Source of the DNA: Malachius bipustulatus
Taxonomy: Eukaryota; Arthropoda; Insecta; Coleoptera; Melyridae
Reading direction: 5' to 3'
Length of the DNA: 64,000 bases
Assembly (NCBI GenBank): GCA_910589415.1
Contig: OU342634.1
Location: 3,038,001-3,102,000, forward strand
Shown here: positions 23,412-36,389 of the stretch, one piece after another
How the letters are laid out: the number at the start of each line of letters is the position of its first letter
Position numbering within the stretch: the stretch's first letter is position 1
The notes under the pieces: generated by a model
What the model saw: only the letters and a program-made list of their open reading frames with translations
Database searches by the model: none
What the model was told of the DNA's origin: nothing
Position numbers and translations under genes: made by a program

Positions 23412-26400
23412 TATAAACCTAATAGGAAACTAAATTAAAAGTTAAGATAACTTAGGAACATGTACGCCGTTCTTAATAAATATCTTGAGTCGTTGCTGTA
23501 CAGTACTTTGAAATTCTTAAATCGCAATTTTCACTTGTTTACAACTCATGAACCACTTCAGTTTAATCTTCCAACAGGAAAACCACCTGTATTCTTCTTA
23601 AACATCTTCTAATTAACTTTAATTTACAGGAAAGATATTTTGTGGAATCAAACTTGACAGTTTATTAAAATGAGAATTTTGTTGATTTTAAAATTTTTAT
23701 TTCGAATGTAAAAAATCATCCCATAAAGGTTTTTTAGGGGTTTTTGATGGGAGTGAGTTACGAACCTGCTAATTCTGTGTCAAATAAAAGTGTCCCCTTT
23801 TAAACCAAAATTGACCTGTATCGGGAATTTGACATTGTTATCTTTTTCAGGATTTTCACCCTGGATCGTTCCTGAACGTTCGCCATATTTTCAAAATATG
23901 CATTTTAATTACATTTGTGAAACATTTATAGGATCTTAACCTGAATGAAACAACCTCTGTCTAGCGTTTCGTTTTTCCTGGTGAAGGTTCATATTTACGA
24001 ACAGAACAAAAGTTCTAACTATTATAATTTGAAGTAGCATCTCGAAAATTATGGATAAAAAATACCACCCACTGTGATAACAAGGATTTATTTGTTACTT
24101 CGGTATTAAGCACAGATTGATTTCTGCGTAGGTAGCTCTACTTCGTTGTAAAATATTTTCTTCAAACCAAATATACGAAGAAAAATTAATCTGAAGCAGG
24201 TAATTCCATACGAACGCATAAGAATTGAGTTTTCCAGTGACGAGTCACCTACGAAGTCGCTCTCAGTGGGCCAGATAGAGATATTAGCTCCCGGGAAGCG
24301 GACCATTACAGTAAGTAGGATGTCCGCCTTTGACTTTGTACACTCGCCAACCTATATCTACCTATTCCGCGACCAGATACGTCAACGACATACTGCCATA
24401 CTACTACAAACGATATTGGTTGTAGTTACAGCCTACATAATGGAATATCGAAGAGGAACGAAGTTTACAGATGTACCTACCTATCCGATAAAATAACTGA
24501 TTCTGCGACGCTGCTGGACGGTTTGAAATATGAGAAGAAAACTGGTAGAAAATCAGAGACTAATCGAGCTCCCACATTTGTGTTCATACCTCAGCAAATC
24601 AAGCTAAATATACCCAATTCACAAATATACAGAATTTTCTCGATGCCGTTAGAGCCAAAAAGTCTTCACTTCAGGTTCCAAAAGTGATTTTTGAAATAAA
24701 CGACGAGTGGGACAAATTTGGATATTAGTTTTATGTACGTACTAGTTTCTTGGCCGTAGTATTTCCTTTATATAGGATGCCCACTATGTTTGGAATGCTT
24801 TTGCCCCATCTACGGGGTAAACCGGTTTTTTTGAAAATTCGATGAAAGAGGTAAAAAAACGTTGCGACTACATATACGCTAAGTAAGTATCGGCTGTTCG
24901 CGGAGCGGCGCCTCCTCGTGGATTTATTCCGCAATTCGGTGCGGCATCCTAATCCTTGACAGCTCGTTTCGATAAAATAAAACCTTTTTTTAAATTATTG
25001 TTTGGAGAAATCTCATGATGAGTTTTCACATGGGCGATGTTAGAGAATACGCGTTTTCATGGAACTTTTCTTCAAGGAACCGTTCTTTTAGAGAGACTCT
25101 AGAGGTGCACATAGCGCTCATAAAAATGAAAATACCTATTGTCCCATTTTTCAGGTGACATAATCGTTCCATTTAAAAAATATCATCTTTCTTATCAACA
25201 TAATAAGTTCACATTTCCTCGTGATTTATTCATGTTTTCGAGTTTTTTTATTCAGCTTATGCAATAAGTCGAAGAGTTTTGGACATTATTTGCAGCTGTA
25301 AAGCTGGGAAATATTATTATGTAAACATTCCGCTGCTCCGAAACTGATCAGTTATTGACTATGATTTGGAACCCTTCGCCTGAAATACAGCTGGAAAAAA
25401 ATTATAGCATTATTATTGTTTATTAGTATTAGTTAAATGACTTATATATTTTTTACATTAATTTGCTATCTAAAGAAAGATTCAGGAGTAATAAATGCGT
25501 ATATTAAGCATATTATACTCGTGATTCGACGTACCGCAACAATCCACTTTTACCGTCGTTCTATTTCCCACGATTTAGTCGGAAAACCGTAAAACTTAAT
25601 TCGGAATTTCGTAACTCACGCGATTTACATCCCACGGTATAACAAACCCTTCCCGATTTTTTTTATCCCTGAACGTTCTCATGTTTGCAATGAGAAATAC
25701 ATTAAAATTAATAGTGGGAACGCGGTACTTGACGCATCGAATTGTCAAGTTTGCCTACGTGGTGGCGCCACTACAGTTACTTATTTAGCCTATAAGCACA
25801 CCTTCGTCATGTCGGCATCATAGTAAACCAAAAATTACATTTTTAATAGGACACCATGTATATTATTGTATTTTCTGATTGTGTGAGAAAATTCAGTAGG
25901 TTTTTTTTAAATTGAAGTTTGTAACGAGTAATTTATGAGTGAGTAATCAACAAATGAAATCGCAGTTTTTCGATTTTCAAACAACGAAAATGGCTCAAGA
26001 TATCGAAAAACGGCTTACGTGTTCCTATCTTAACTTTTCATTTGGTGTCCAGAGTCATGTAGTTAAAATTTTTATACCAGGTGATAAAAATTATCACATT
26101 TTCTTGAAAACATCTTCTTAAAATTGCAGCAATCTTTTTCTATTGTGACGTTTTACGTTTCAAAACTGGAGGTTCCACTGGATTGAAACTGTTTTAAAAC
26201 CATTGAACCAGTTTTAATTCTGACGTCATTATTTTAACACGAAAATGATATGTTTCGAAATCATAGAAGTGGTTTGAAACTGCTGCAACAAGAAAAAACT
26301 CCTCAGTAACTGACTTATACGCCGTGTCCTAGCTGCATCCGGGGACTGCAGTGCGTGCGTTGCGATGAACGATTGCAATAAAACACATGAAAAGCAACGC

Positions 26401-26575
26401 ACGCATTGTTTTAAAATAAAATATTTTGTATTTTCATAATATGTAAAATCTTGCGTTCTGTACTGCGGATAGGAAGTTTTGATTGCCGTCGGGCCAAAGC
26501 GAAACATTTTGTGGAATAAGAGAAATCTGTTTTACAAAAACAATAATCAAGGTATGCAGGGAAAATATTCAACCA
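23412..26575. other. Long stretch without recognised genes
   Basis: Short frames at 24106-24934 and 26229-26659 show no domain. A block near 26013 (CGGCTTACGTGTTCCTATC) belongs to a dispersed repeat also at 19855 and 55365. Nothing else is supported. Confidence 0.35.
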
Positions 26576-26579
26576 ACGC

Positions 26580-27600
26580 ACAAAGCCAAAAAAAAAAAGA
26601 TGGATGACAGACGAGATCCTAAACATGATGCAGCGTCGACGACTTGCCAAGAATAACAAAATAGAATATAATATTCAAATTAACCGAAACATTAAGAAGG
26701 AGATAAAGAGGGGCAAGGAAGAGTGGATGAGATGCAGGGAAATAGAGAGGAACTAGAAGAAAAACGCGATTCATTCCAGATGCATAAGAAAGTTAAAAAA
26801 AGCCACCCGACTCTATAGGAAAACAATCAACAATCAAACATACACACTGTTCCACTCACGAAACTGCTCTGTGGTGGACGAAAATGAGATAAGGACGACT
26901 TGAATATATATAGAGAATCTTTTTTCTGACAACAGACCGAATCTTACGAGCAGCCAAGACGCAATACAAGGACCCGCAATTCTAAAGGACGAAGTAATCC
27001 ATGCAATTTCGACAGCAAAAAACAAAAAAGCTCCTGGTCCAGGATGGGATCCCAGTAGAAATACTGAAGCTGATAGATGACGAGAACCTAAACTATGTCA
27101 CAAAACTATTCAATATGATATTCAACACCGGAAAAATCCCAGAAGATTGGCTGAGGTCAACTTTTGTGACAATCCCTAAATGTGAATTTGACCTAGACGA
27201 TACCCAACTAGGTTTTAGGAATACGTTCGGAACCCGTGAAGCTTTGTTTGCTGTTAAAGTCCTCCTGCAGAAGTGTCGCGACCAACGCAAGGATGGGTTC
27301 GCTTGTTTTACAGACTACGAGAAGGGATTCGACAGGGTGCGGTATTTAAAATTAATCGAGATACTGAGACAAGTCCAACTGGATGACATATTGGGGCCAA
27401 ACAGCTGAATTTCGAACAGGAGCGCTAAATACATCTGTTATTAGAATTCGAAGAGGAGTTCGCCAAGGTTGTATTCTATCCCCGCTGTTATTCAACCTAT
27501 ATTCAGAGAAGATCTTTAAAGGGAATGGACAGGGATCCGCGAGGCAGGAAAACTTTTTAGAATGGCTGAAGACCGAAAAGCCATCTCCAGAGTAATCGCC
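26580..27600 (+). pseudogene. LINE ORF2 fragment with internal RT deletion
   Basis: From 26580 the plus strand reads, in broken frames, like the linker before a LINE reverse transcriptase (KKRWMTDEILNMMQRRR, then KNKKAPGP). The frame 27001-27408 continues with DGIPVEILKLIDDENL and GKIPEDWLRSTFVTIPK, then jumps directly to TQLGFRNTFGTREALF and the palm motif ACFTDYEKGFDRV. The block that normally links these (about 40 residues, containing the PISL motif) is missing. A frame shift near 27385 leads to GVRQGCILSPLLFNLYSE at 27450-27510. The YADD region and C-terminus are absent. The element originally copied its RNA at a nicked target. It is now a deleted, 5'- and 3'-truncated remnant, of a different clade from the R1-like copies downstream. 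Confidence 0.8.
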
Positions 27601-27754
27601 AACGTTCGGAAGACTGAGCATGGCACATAAAGAAGAACAAGAGTCAAGGTAAACTGGGAATATGATAATGTGTCTCGAATTTAGGTTATTAAAGTAAGTA
27701 TATGAGGTGTATAACCTACCTTCTGTTTATCTATCAATTTTTCATCTTTGGGGA

Positions 27755-28731
27755 GCACGTCAAAAGTGTCGTGTTGAAAGCTAGGAAGATCTGGAATGCA
27801 ATGAAAGGACTAATGTAGAAGATAGGAGGCCCTAAAACCACAAAAAGACGATTGCTGGCGGGAGCAGTCCACTCTGTGATCTTGTATGCGGCGCCAATAC
27901 GGGGAGGAGTGACAAGAATAAAGACATACATGCACATGCTGGAGGCTCTGCAGAGGCAAGTGCTGCTAGGGGTGACGTCGGCATATAGAACGACGTCCAC
28001 GGAGGCACTACTCGTGCTGTCAGCAATAGTGCCCATAAAAGCACAGATCCAGTCAAGAAGGGAAAGTTACCTGGAATCTAGGAAGGGACGAAAGACCTCA
28101 CCAGCCCAAACTAAGAACCTCGTCAAGGCTAACTGGCAGAGAGAGTGGGACACCAGCAACAAGGGCAGATGGACACACAAGCTCATCTCAGAAATAGGAC
28201 CCTGGATCGACCAGAAATTTGGAGATCTCGATTTTTACGCCATGCAGTGTTTTACCGGCTATGGAGTTTTTGGTGCGTATCTCCAACGCATAGGTAGGAC
28301 CCCCGATGACATCTGTTTTTACTGCAAACTAACAGACACGGCTCCATCACACCATGTTCGAATGCCAGAAATGGAAAGACCAAAGGAACGAAATGGAAGA
28401 AGAAATAAGTCATCGACTAACCAAAGACAATCTGATGGCAACGATGCTAAACTCCCCCAATAACTGGCAAAAGATCGTGTCACTCTTGAGTGACATCATG
28501 AGAAAGAAATAGAGGGACGAAAGGGCGAAAGGGAACGAGCACAAGAAGTAGCAGAGTAGGACCCAATCACTCATAGGTCGAAGCATTACATGACATTAGT
28601 ACCGACCTGTGAATGGAAGAGCAGCAAGGAGGGATTTTTAGCCGGTAAAGGTCCGGCACTACCCTGTTAGGCCAAGCTAGGGTGTCCATGAGGATTTCCC
28701 CTCTACCAAAAAAAAAAGGTCACGTCAGGTC
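27755..28731 (+). pseudogene. R1-like LINE C-terminus and 3' tail
   Basis: Begins inside the post-palm region (KSVVLKARKIWNAMKGLM, then LLAGAVHSVILYAAPI) and runs through frame 27852-28350 with QRQVLLGVTSAYRTTSTEAL, a typical R1-clade thumb block. FTGYGVFGAYLQRIGRTPDD precedes the CFYC of the C-terminal zinc motif. After a frame shift near 28355 it continues as FECQKWKDQRNEMEEEI to a stop at 28510. The 3' untranslated part contains a perfect hairpin GCCGG/CCGGC (28641-28657) and ends in ten A (28708-28717) followed by GGTCACGTCAGGTC. The 5' part is missing by truncation. Confidence 0.85.
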
Positions 28732-28735
28732 GGCC

Positions 28736-29580
28736 AAATCACGTACCTCCAGAAGTGGTCAGGGTAATATAATAGCACAAAGCAACGCACACTCGGTGGC
28801 TAGGATACTGACCAGATGCCTGGAAAAGGTTCCCAGGAGAGTGGAAAATTTTCAGACTCGTCTCAATTGAAAAAGAAAGAAAATCCCAAGACGCGCCGCA
28901 GACATACAGGCCTATCTGCCTTCTTGACTCACAAGCCAAGCTCTTCTAGAACATAATCCAGGCCAGACTTGAGGGTGAAATGAAGGAAGGAAAAGGACTA
29001 CACCCGAACCAGTTTAGATTCCGCTCAGGAAGGACCACCATGAACGCTATTGACAACAATAGCCATCGCCAACATATCATACGGAAACAGACCATCATGT
29101 GTAATGGTTGAAACAAAGAGAAACAAATTAGTGGATATTTAATCCAGATTGTACAATCATGCCTCCCGAATAGGTATATAATGACACAAGGAAGCCGAAG
29201 CGTAAAAAACATTTGCGGGGTTCCACAGAGCTCGGTTCTCGGGCTCACATTGTGGAACATATTACAAGACCAGATAACTATACACGGATATGGGGCCATA
29301 GGTAGAATCGGTGGCATATGCGAACGATCTCGCAGTCATCATGAAAACTAAATCGGGAAAAGAGCTCGAACAACTGGCCAGCAATGCCACAAACATGGTT
29401 TCCAATAAAATGACGAGAATGGGAATTATGATTGCACCCAGCAAGACCGAAGAGATGCTACCGGCAGGACGAAGAAAACTGACCTCCACCAAATTTGCGA
29501 TGTCGAACATCAAATTCATCGAGAGTAGCATCTCAGAAAAAGCAATTTCAGGGAAGCGGCATGCAGAAACTGATGTTTAG
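28736..29580 (+). pseudogene. R1-like LINE RT core fragment
   Basis: Pieces in three frames give the R1-type order: SNAHSVARILTRCLEK, then QTYRPICLLDSQAKLF, NQFRFRSGRTTMNAID, GVPQSSVLGLTLWNI, and VAYANDLAVIMKTKSGKELE (29311-29580). The catalytic box that should read (F/Y)ADD is YAND here, so a metal-binding Asp is replaced. The GQS loop has also changed (PQS for PQG). It starts right after the TCAGG-like tail of the previous copy and breaks off near 29580 without a 3' end. A dead fragment, perhaps the 5' neighbour in a region favoured by this LINE family. Confidence 0.8.
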
Positions 29581-31292
29581 AGGAAAATTTTCTGCTTGCC
29601 GCTTAGCGAAAATAGTTTTTTTAGTAATGTCAGTAAGTGACTACTATTTTGGATCTGGGTTATAGATTAGTGTATTTCCGTAGGCAGTTGATTTTGCGTA
29701 GGATTCTGAAGTTAATTTTCAAACGTTATACAAATAATGATGTAACTAAATCAATAATAATGTTCGCTCTAGCTTGTTGTAAGAGAATCCAAATCTACGT
29801 TGTACAATAACAATCCACTCACTAGCACTACACGGCCATGTTTCCATCGTTTTAGTTATTGGCAATGGTGAATGGCGATTGTGAATTAACCTGTCAATGA
29901 TAGTAAAGTACAACCTTCCAGTTTAGGCCCGTGCTCTTATATAGCAGTAACGACCGGGGCGTCCTATGGCAGCGCTCATGCCTGTCTGCCTATGCCTATG
30001 CCTATAGTAGGTTCGGCCAAGGTAACTCACGTAGGCAGGCAGGATGTTTGGAAACACTAGGTGTATTATGGACTGGCCGTGTGCCGACAGGTGCTGAATA
30101 CAATCGGAAATGCACTGTGGTGAGTGAAGACGACATGCCACTGGAATTAAATACTCAAAAAAGGAGCTCACTACTGACTTGCCATACTGAAAGTTTCTTA
30201 TACGCGGTATTATAGGTACAGCTGAGCTTCTATTGATAGTATTTATACACCAATTGAACTTTAATTAGTATTCCATCAAATAAATATGATGTTTTTAAAT
30301 CAAATTACACAAAAGTAAGCCAGTTCAAAAAACCAGTCGTTCCAGACGGTTTTTGGAAATATGTGAATGGAAATTAGCCAACATATAAGTATCCTATTCC
30401 ACTAGCCGCTACCTGGAAGGGTGCATTGTGTTGTATTTATACTACCAGAACTAGAAGATCTTTTGTCTTCCCTTCTGGTGACCATTTGATTATGCTACCA
30501 CAAACAATTCTACTTGTCATGTCCAGTCATTTTAGACGAAATAATGGTAAATTCAAAAGTTAATTGGCAGCAGATATTATCTGATGCATTTTGCTCCCCC
30601 CCCCCCTCGTTAGAGATGCTTGAAATACAAACTTTTAATCTTGAATTTAGGTAGTGAGTTTTATCACCTCATTATCTCAGTAGGTTTTGAGTTTTGGGCA
30701 AAAACACCAATTTCCTTTTTTCATTTCATTTGTTGAATAAGTTGAAATGCAATTTTTGCATTTTTTCACCATTTTCCTCGCGAAAACTGTGACCTGCTTA
30801 GGTGGGAAAGTTATTTATAAAATTTGCTAATTTCCGTTATTTTCATCATTCGGACCAAAAGAACAAGTTATTCATACAAGTAATTATTCGTGTTATATTC
30901 GCATCAGAATTATATCACCGTGTGATATCTCTGCGCTGTAAGTAAGGGTGAAGAAAGGCTCTTACTTCTTTAAAGCATTTATGTGTTATTTTTACCAAAG
31001 ATGTATTTTACAAAACTGGTTTGCTGGGGGTACCAAGTTTAACCAATGAAGCATTTTCCAATTATTATATTGTATGCATATAATTGAACAAGTACTGTGA
31101 CGTATAATAATAATTGTACCACGTGTATTCTCGTTTATTAACTTAAGTAGTGAAAACATCTAGAAAAACTTTTTAAATCGTTCATACATTACGGTGAATT
31201 TCATAAAATACAAGTTCTCGCGTAAAATTTTTAAATAAACAATTTAATATAAACAGTATGACAACAAAGAATATGAAGATAATCAAATACGG
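29581..31292. other. No gene recognised
   Basis: Contains a C-run at about 30595-30606 and a repeated CCTATG motif at 29985-30008 (CTGCCTATGCCTATGCCTAT). Short frames at 29923-30215 have no domain. Nothing else is supported. Confidence 0.35.
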
Positions 31293-31690
31293 TTGTTTTC
31301 AATCGCACCTCGTCAGAATTGGTGTCCTCCCATCTCTATATGTACCGGCTGTTGCGACGAGAGGTCAGTGGGAGATCTCAATCATGTAATCTTTTCATAT
31401 CCTATTCTGTGTCCAAAGTATAGCCAACATAGAAAACGACTGACAGAATCACTACTGCAACTAGGTCTTCAACTCCCTATAAATTTCACCACCATCTTAG
31501 GTTCCGAAAATAAAAATATTTTAGACGAGGTTGTTTATTTCATCAGAAAATTCAACATTGAAATAGGTATGAATCCTTGTATTTTTGTATTAATACATTT
31601 CGTTGTCCCATTACAAGTTTTGTAAAATTTAAAAATCTCTGCGGAGACATCCAAAAAATTAAAAAGACGTGGAGTAGTAGAAAGTAACCT
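31293..31690 (+). pseudogene. Jockey-like LINE C-terminal fragment
   Basis: The frame 31293-31625 carries the C-terminal zinc-type pattern CTGCCDERSVGDLNHVIFSY followed by a leucine-rich segment (ESLLQLGLQLPINFTTILG) and a final amphipathic part (DEVVYFIRKFNIEIG). This order (Cys-x2-Cys, GDLNH, IF-x-CP) is the C-terminus of jockey-type LINE proteins, here with Tyr in place of the last Cys. Upstream reverse transcriptase is absent, so this is a 5'-truncated copy. Poly(A) is not evident, and the true end is uncertain. Confidence 0.65.
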
Positions 31691-34600
31691 GTGTGATTGC
31701 AAAAATGCAAATCTGTATTTCTTTAAATAGCGAAAATATGGGAGTGCCTTCATCTTAATGAGACACAATGTATACTTACACGTATAGGTATATTTCAGCA
31801 TTTTTTTAGAGGATGGTTTTTTTTTGGCATATCCCGAGTTTACCCTTGAAAGAAAAGTCACAAATTGTGACTCACCCTGCAGATACAAAGTTAGATTACT
31901 GGAAAATTATACTAAACATTTTAGTGAAAGTTTTATAAAAAAAATCCATTCCAAAATCAATAACAGTTTCTGCCAAATTTATTGCTGCTTAAAAAAGAAA
32001 GTTGGGAAATTCTCACAGATAATTTATCAAAACTGGGAGGTGAGTTCTTGAGTGGCTCGCAGCTCTCATTGACTACCTCGGCAGCTCATTCAGCGAGACA
32101 GCGTGAGTTCGTTCACCCGCCAACTGCGGCCACAAAAACCTGACATTAAATAGTCCGTTTCCGCCACAGAGCAGGGGACTTGTTCCATCTTGGAGCTGCG
32201 ATCCTAGCAACGTTGCCATCTTAGGAACGGACGAATTTGCGGTTCACTCGGCAACATTGATTATCCTAAGCGAGTTTGCGCAGCCTTAACGCAAGAGATG
32301 ATTTTTTTAAATTTATTAATATTAAAATTTCAGTTTTTTTTTATTATGATACATTTTTGGTTTACATGAGTTTTATATCGAATAACGTAAACAAACAATA
32401 TGGGGACTATAAAAAAAAGTTGACTATGAATACCCTAACAGGCATCTAACAGGCTTTGGAAATTTTCGAAATGTCAACATTTGATAACCGAGATCCCCCA
32501 TGCATTTAGCTACTTACTCTAAAAACTGACACCCTGTATATTACTATGGATTCGGAAAAAAATTCAATAAAACATTTAAGAAAACCAACGCGATTTTTTC
32601 CATGTGGCGCATCTACCTAATTTTTTTAATGGGACATGTTGTACATTTGTGTGTTTTGCGCATGCGCACACCATGCACTTCGCTGAAGAAAAAAATAGTA
32701 GAATAATGATTATTGTCAAAGAATTTTCAAGGTTTTTAATGTTTTTAATTAAAAAAACACATTTTTATAGGTAATAAATATTTACTCCCAGCCTCTTCAT
32801 TCTCAGTAGGTACGTGTGTAGTGGTGGATGGCAGATGGCGGATCTCTTGTCAATAAAGTTATTCGGCACCGTAATGGCTATACTTCAAAAATAATGTTGA
32901 ATTAAAGCAAAAATTGTTTTTTGACGGACACCCTGAGGTGGCAGCACAGAAGAATACAAAAATGAGAGTTTACGAGATATTGAAACTTATTTGACTACAT
33001 TGATCAATTCACTGTTTTAGGCTATGCCTAGAGAACTTCGCATTATCAAAAAATCGATTACTATTAATTTTTCTAAAAACATTTTTTGTTATTGCCCTGG
33101 TCCTGGACCTAAAAACATCAAATTTATCAATGAACCATAATCAATTAAGTTGGCAACATCTCCTAAACCAAGTTCTACATCAAAATCTTACAAGAGAGAA
33201 AAAATCTAAAAAACAACGCTTTCGAACAAGAGACATACTCAGGAAAAAGTTGGGACGGGTTAACGCGTTCTGCAACCCCCGTTTCCTCCGTTCGCGCATC
33301 GATTCTTTGCGAACAAAATTTAGCAAAGTGTGCCATCATGAGAATGAAATTTGCGCAAAACCACAACTGAACATCGTGAAAAGCAACGGAGATATATTAA
33401 TATTAATAAAAAACTTCTTCTAGAATTTAACTTTGACACCCTGTATCTTGAAAGCGGGAACCCTGAATGAAAAATGGCATGGAGAAAGTCCCATTATTTT
33501 TGACCAAATAATCTGTGTCTAAGAGCTTGATCTACTAATTTGTGACACCCGGCATATTTATCTATTTATGCTACTGAACCATGATACAATAAGGTATGTC
33601 AGTAAATCTCGTTTTATGTCACTGTGCAGTCGATGACGTCAGTCTTGTGAAAGCTACATGCATGAAACGCCAGTAATAACGTGAAGAGAAACTTACCACA
33701 ATTTTTCAAAAAATGTAGAGTTACCCAAGTTAGGCTGAGAGCTTATTGTAAAATACAAAACAGTTTTGCGCAAGTAAATTCCACCTTCAACCAGTCCGGA
33801 AAAATTCGAATCGAAATAAGAAATAAAATCAACAAATTTGTCTGTACCAGTGCCCACATCGGACGAAAAAATGTTGTTGGAACGCTCAGGAAGTACCTAA
33901 TGCTCATGTCCTGAAACGTCATTTTACAGTTTTGTGTAAAGTTGGAACAAACCTAGGTATGTGTTATCATTTATCATGCACCCGACAGTAATGCTAACCA
34001 GCAGTTTTTCGGATTGTCATCTAATAATATATTGCGAGGATGTTGTCATTCATAATTATAAAAAAAAAAATTCGATAGGTACCAAAAATAAATGTCCACC
34101 TAAAAAAATTATTTTACTCATTTTTTTTTGCACTTTCATACTGAGAATAACACCCTTTATACGCATTTTATACGACGCAGCATATAAATATGTAAATTTT
34201 TTACATAGGTAAACGATACATCATAGCCCCCGATTTGTAAAAATTTTGGCGATTTTGTTATAATTTTCAATTATTGTTAAAGTCAATGCAATTTACAACA
34301 ATGACACCATAAAATTAACACATTTACTCAGTTTACTCAAAAATGGCTCACCAGACTTCAAATAATGTAATAGCAACAGAAGCAGCTTTCCATAATAACA
34401 TAAGACAAAAAGTTACATTAGTTATATACATTAGAAGACTTTAGTAGATAATGTTAGATTTTTTATAATTATGTAACTTTTATTAAAGGAAAATGTTTCT
34501 GCATCTAAATTAAAACGTAATGTATTATACCCATACAGGTTATATTCATACTATTACAGATATTCAGTGTTTTTCAACGAGTATAACGACGTGTGTATGT

Positions 34601-35499
34601 GTATTATTTTAGAACTGCGGTGGGCGTCTTATATTTCCTTTCATCCTACGTAATTCTTATATCTTGCAGAACTTGCTATCTTTTATTTTTATTTACAAAA
34701 CCCTCGTTCTGTTGTAGATCTCTCGTATCCGCTACACAGTTTATACCACTAACCGACGCATTCGCCTGTGGTTCAAAAACTCTCCTTACTTGTTTAAATT
34801 CCTCTCAGGTTTTGATCAACTTTCAAGGGGAGCAAAATTTCTTACCGCAGTGCTGCTGTGAGTTCTTTTTCCAAAGATATCGCCATTTATGATCTTGTAA
34901 AACTAAAAGTGGCAACACTTCATTCATGAATAAATTCGGCTTAGATTTTGTTTTCATTATTATTTATGTTTCCACTGCAATGTATCTGCGATGCATCTGA
35001 ATATTTTATATTCTAATTAGGTGAAAAGTTGCCAAACTTATTTTTTTCAGATTTATGTGTTATTTTCACTTTCTCTTTAATAGAGGTTTTGGGAGCTTCG
35101 TGAAGTGAGCCGTAAAAACTCGGAAAAACCAGATTGCTATAGTGCATTCGATTGACCATCGTTTGGCTCTACGTTTGACCACCCAAAATTTCGTTTGACC
35201 ACGTCCAGGAAAAAAGATATGATTTTTAATATTTCCGATCCGGCCAACTTCACAATTTTTCAATTCTCTCTGGAAGCTAAACGGTTTGATTTCGGGATTC
35301 GTAACTAGCTCACCCCGTTTGACCATCGGTTAACCAGACTTTTGACCACCTGACCTCTGTTAGCCCGATTCTTCAATGACGAGGTATCAAACAATCGATA
35401 GAGAAGGCCAAAATTAGTGACTATCTTTGGAAAATAGTCCAATCATAATTATCTATCCGAAAGATACATCATAACCGAAAGCGGTGAAAAAATGTAAAT
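31691..35499. other. Long stretch, transposon tips but no gene
   Basis: Isolated right-hand transposon tips of the ACACCCTGTA type occur near 32530 and 33428, without left partners, indicating truncated small elements. A GC-richer strip at 32140-32290 has no recognised motif. Frames at 33130-33423, 33681-33914 and 34593-34892 have no known domain. Confidence 0.35.
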
Positions 35500-36378
35500 T
35501 ACGCAGTGGCGTTCCACAGGGTTCTGTCCTTCGCTCAAGGTAGCACAGAAAATGAGAAGTTTGGACATAAAAATTGCACCTAAGATGTCAGAGGCGCGGT
35601 ACTATTATCGGGAAGAAGGAAGATAATGCTCATTAGAAATAAGAATTGAAGTCACGGTAATAAAAAGCTCAACTGCGATAAAATACCTGGGGATGCTCAA
35701 AAATAAGGATGTCCCACATTACCAGACAGAAATTTGAAAACTGGCCATTAGAACAACCTCCGCTTGCATAACGGTTCCAACAAAGGCACTGGTGGGGATA
35801 CCACCGATTAAACTTCAAGTGGTGGAATTACCACAAAAAAAACAGCTGACATTGCAATGACTGGAGGGAGAGAGATTGGGGTCATTTTTTGACTATTTCT
35901 CGACGCAGGCGATGACCGGACACGGAATTTTTTAAGTTACTTACATCGGATAGGTAAAAAGATTATGCTCAATGGTGGTATCGCAGCGAAGAGGACACAC
36001 CCTGTCATACGCTAATTCACTGCACTCGGTGGACAAAATTCTGATAGAGAGAGCTGGAGGGATACGTGCTGAGAAAATAACGAAAGAAAACGTTAGCGAC
36101 CTATTGTTGGAAAACTCACGAGTGTTGGGAGGTTATCGCGTATATGATCAGATCGATCGTGAAGGTGAAGCAGCAGGATGATAGTGAAATGTAGGAAGGG
36201 AGGAAAAAAAGAAGAAATGGATGACCGATTACGAGACAGCTATCTAAAATACTGCCTATAAGGGCCGTTCGGAGCTGTCTGAATCCCATAGTTCCGCCCT
36301 GCGATTGAACTAGCACAGGGACTGCATTAGCATTTCCCCTCTATCCTCTATCGAAAAAAAAGGTCAGGTCAGGTCAGG
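35500..36378 (+). pseudogene. R1-like LINE C-terminus with TCAGG-terminated tail
   Basis: A short SGVPQGSVL box (about 35510) is joined to post-palm sequence (KIAPKMSEARLLSGRRKIM, VIKSSTAIKYLGML) with a deletion where the ADD box should be. Further on come the R1-type C-terminal blocks ending at a stop near 36180 (frame 35972-36181, IRAEKITKENVSDLLLENS). Several frame shifts are present. The 3' end is eight A (36354-36361) followed by three TCAGG pentamers (36362-36378). It shares TTTCCCCTCTA just before poly(A) with the copies ending at 28731 and 40359, but lacks their GCCGG hairpin, so it is a different subfamily. Confidence 0.8.
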
Positions 36379-36389
36379 TACAGAACCCA

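Noticed and set aside
28946..29317. Hydrophobic 123-codon minus-strand frame
   Set aside because: It is the antisense of the R1-like reverse transcriptase fragment at 28736-29580.
32520..33440. A complete MITE between the ACACCCTGTA tips at 32530 and 33428
   Set aside because: Both tips point the same way, so they cannot be the two ends of one inverted-repeat element.
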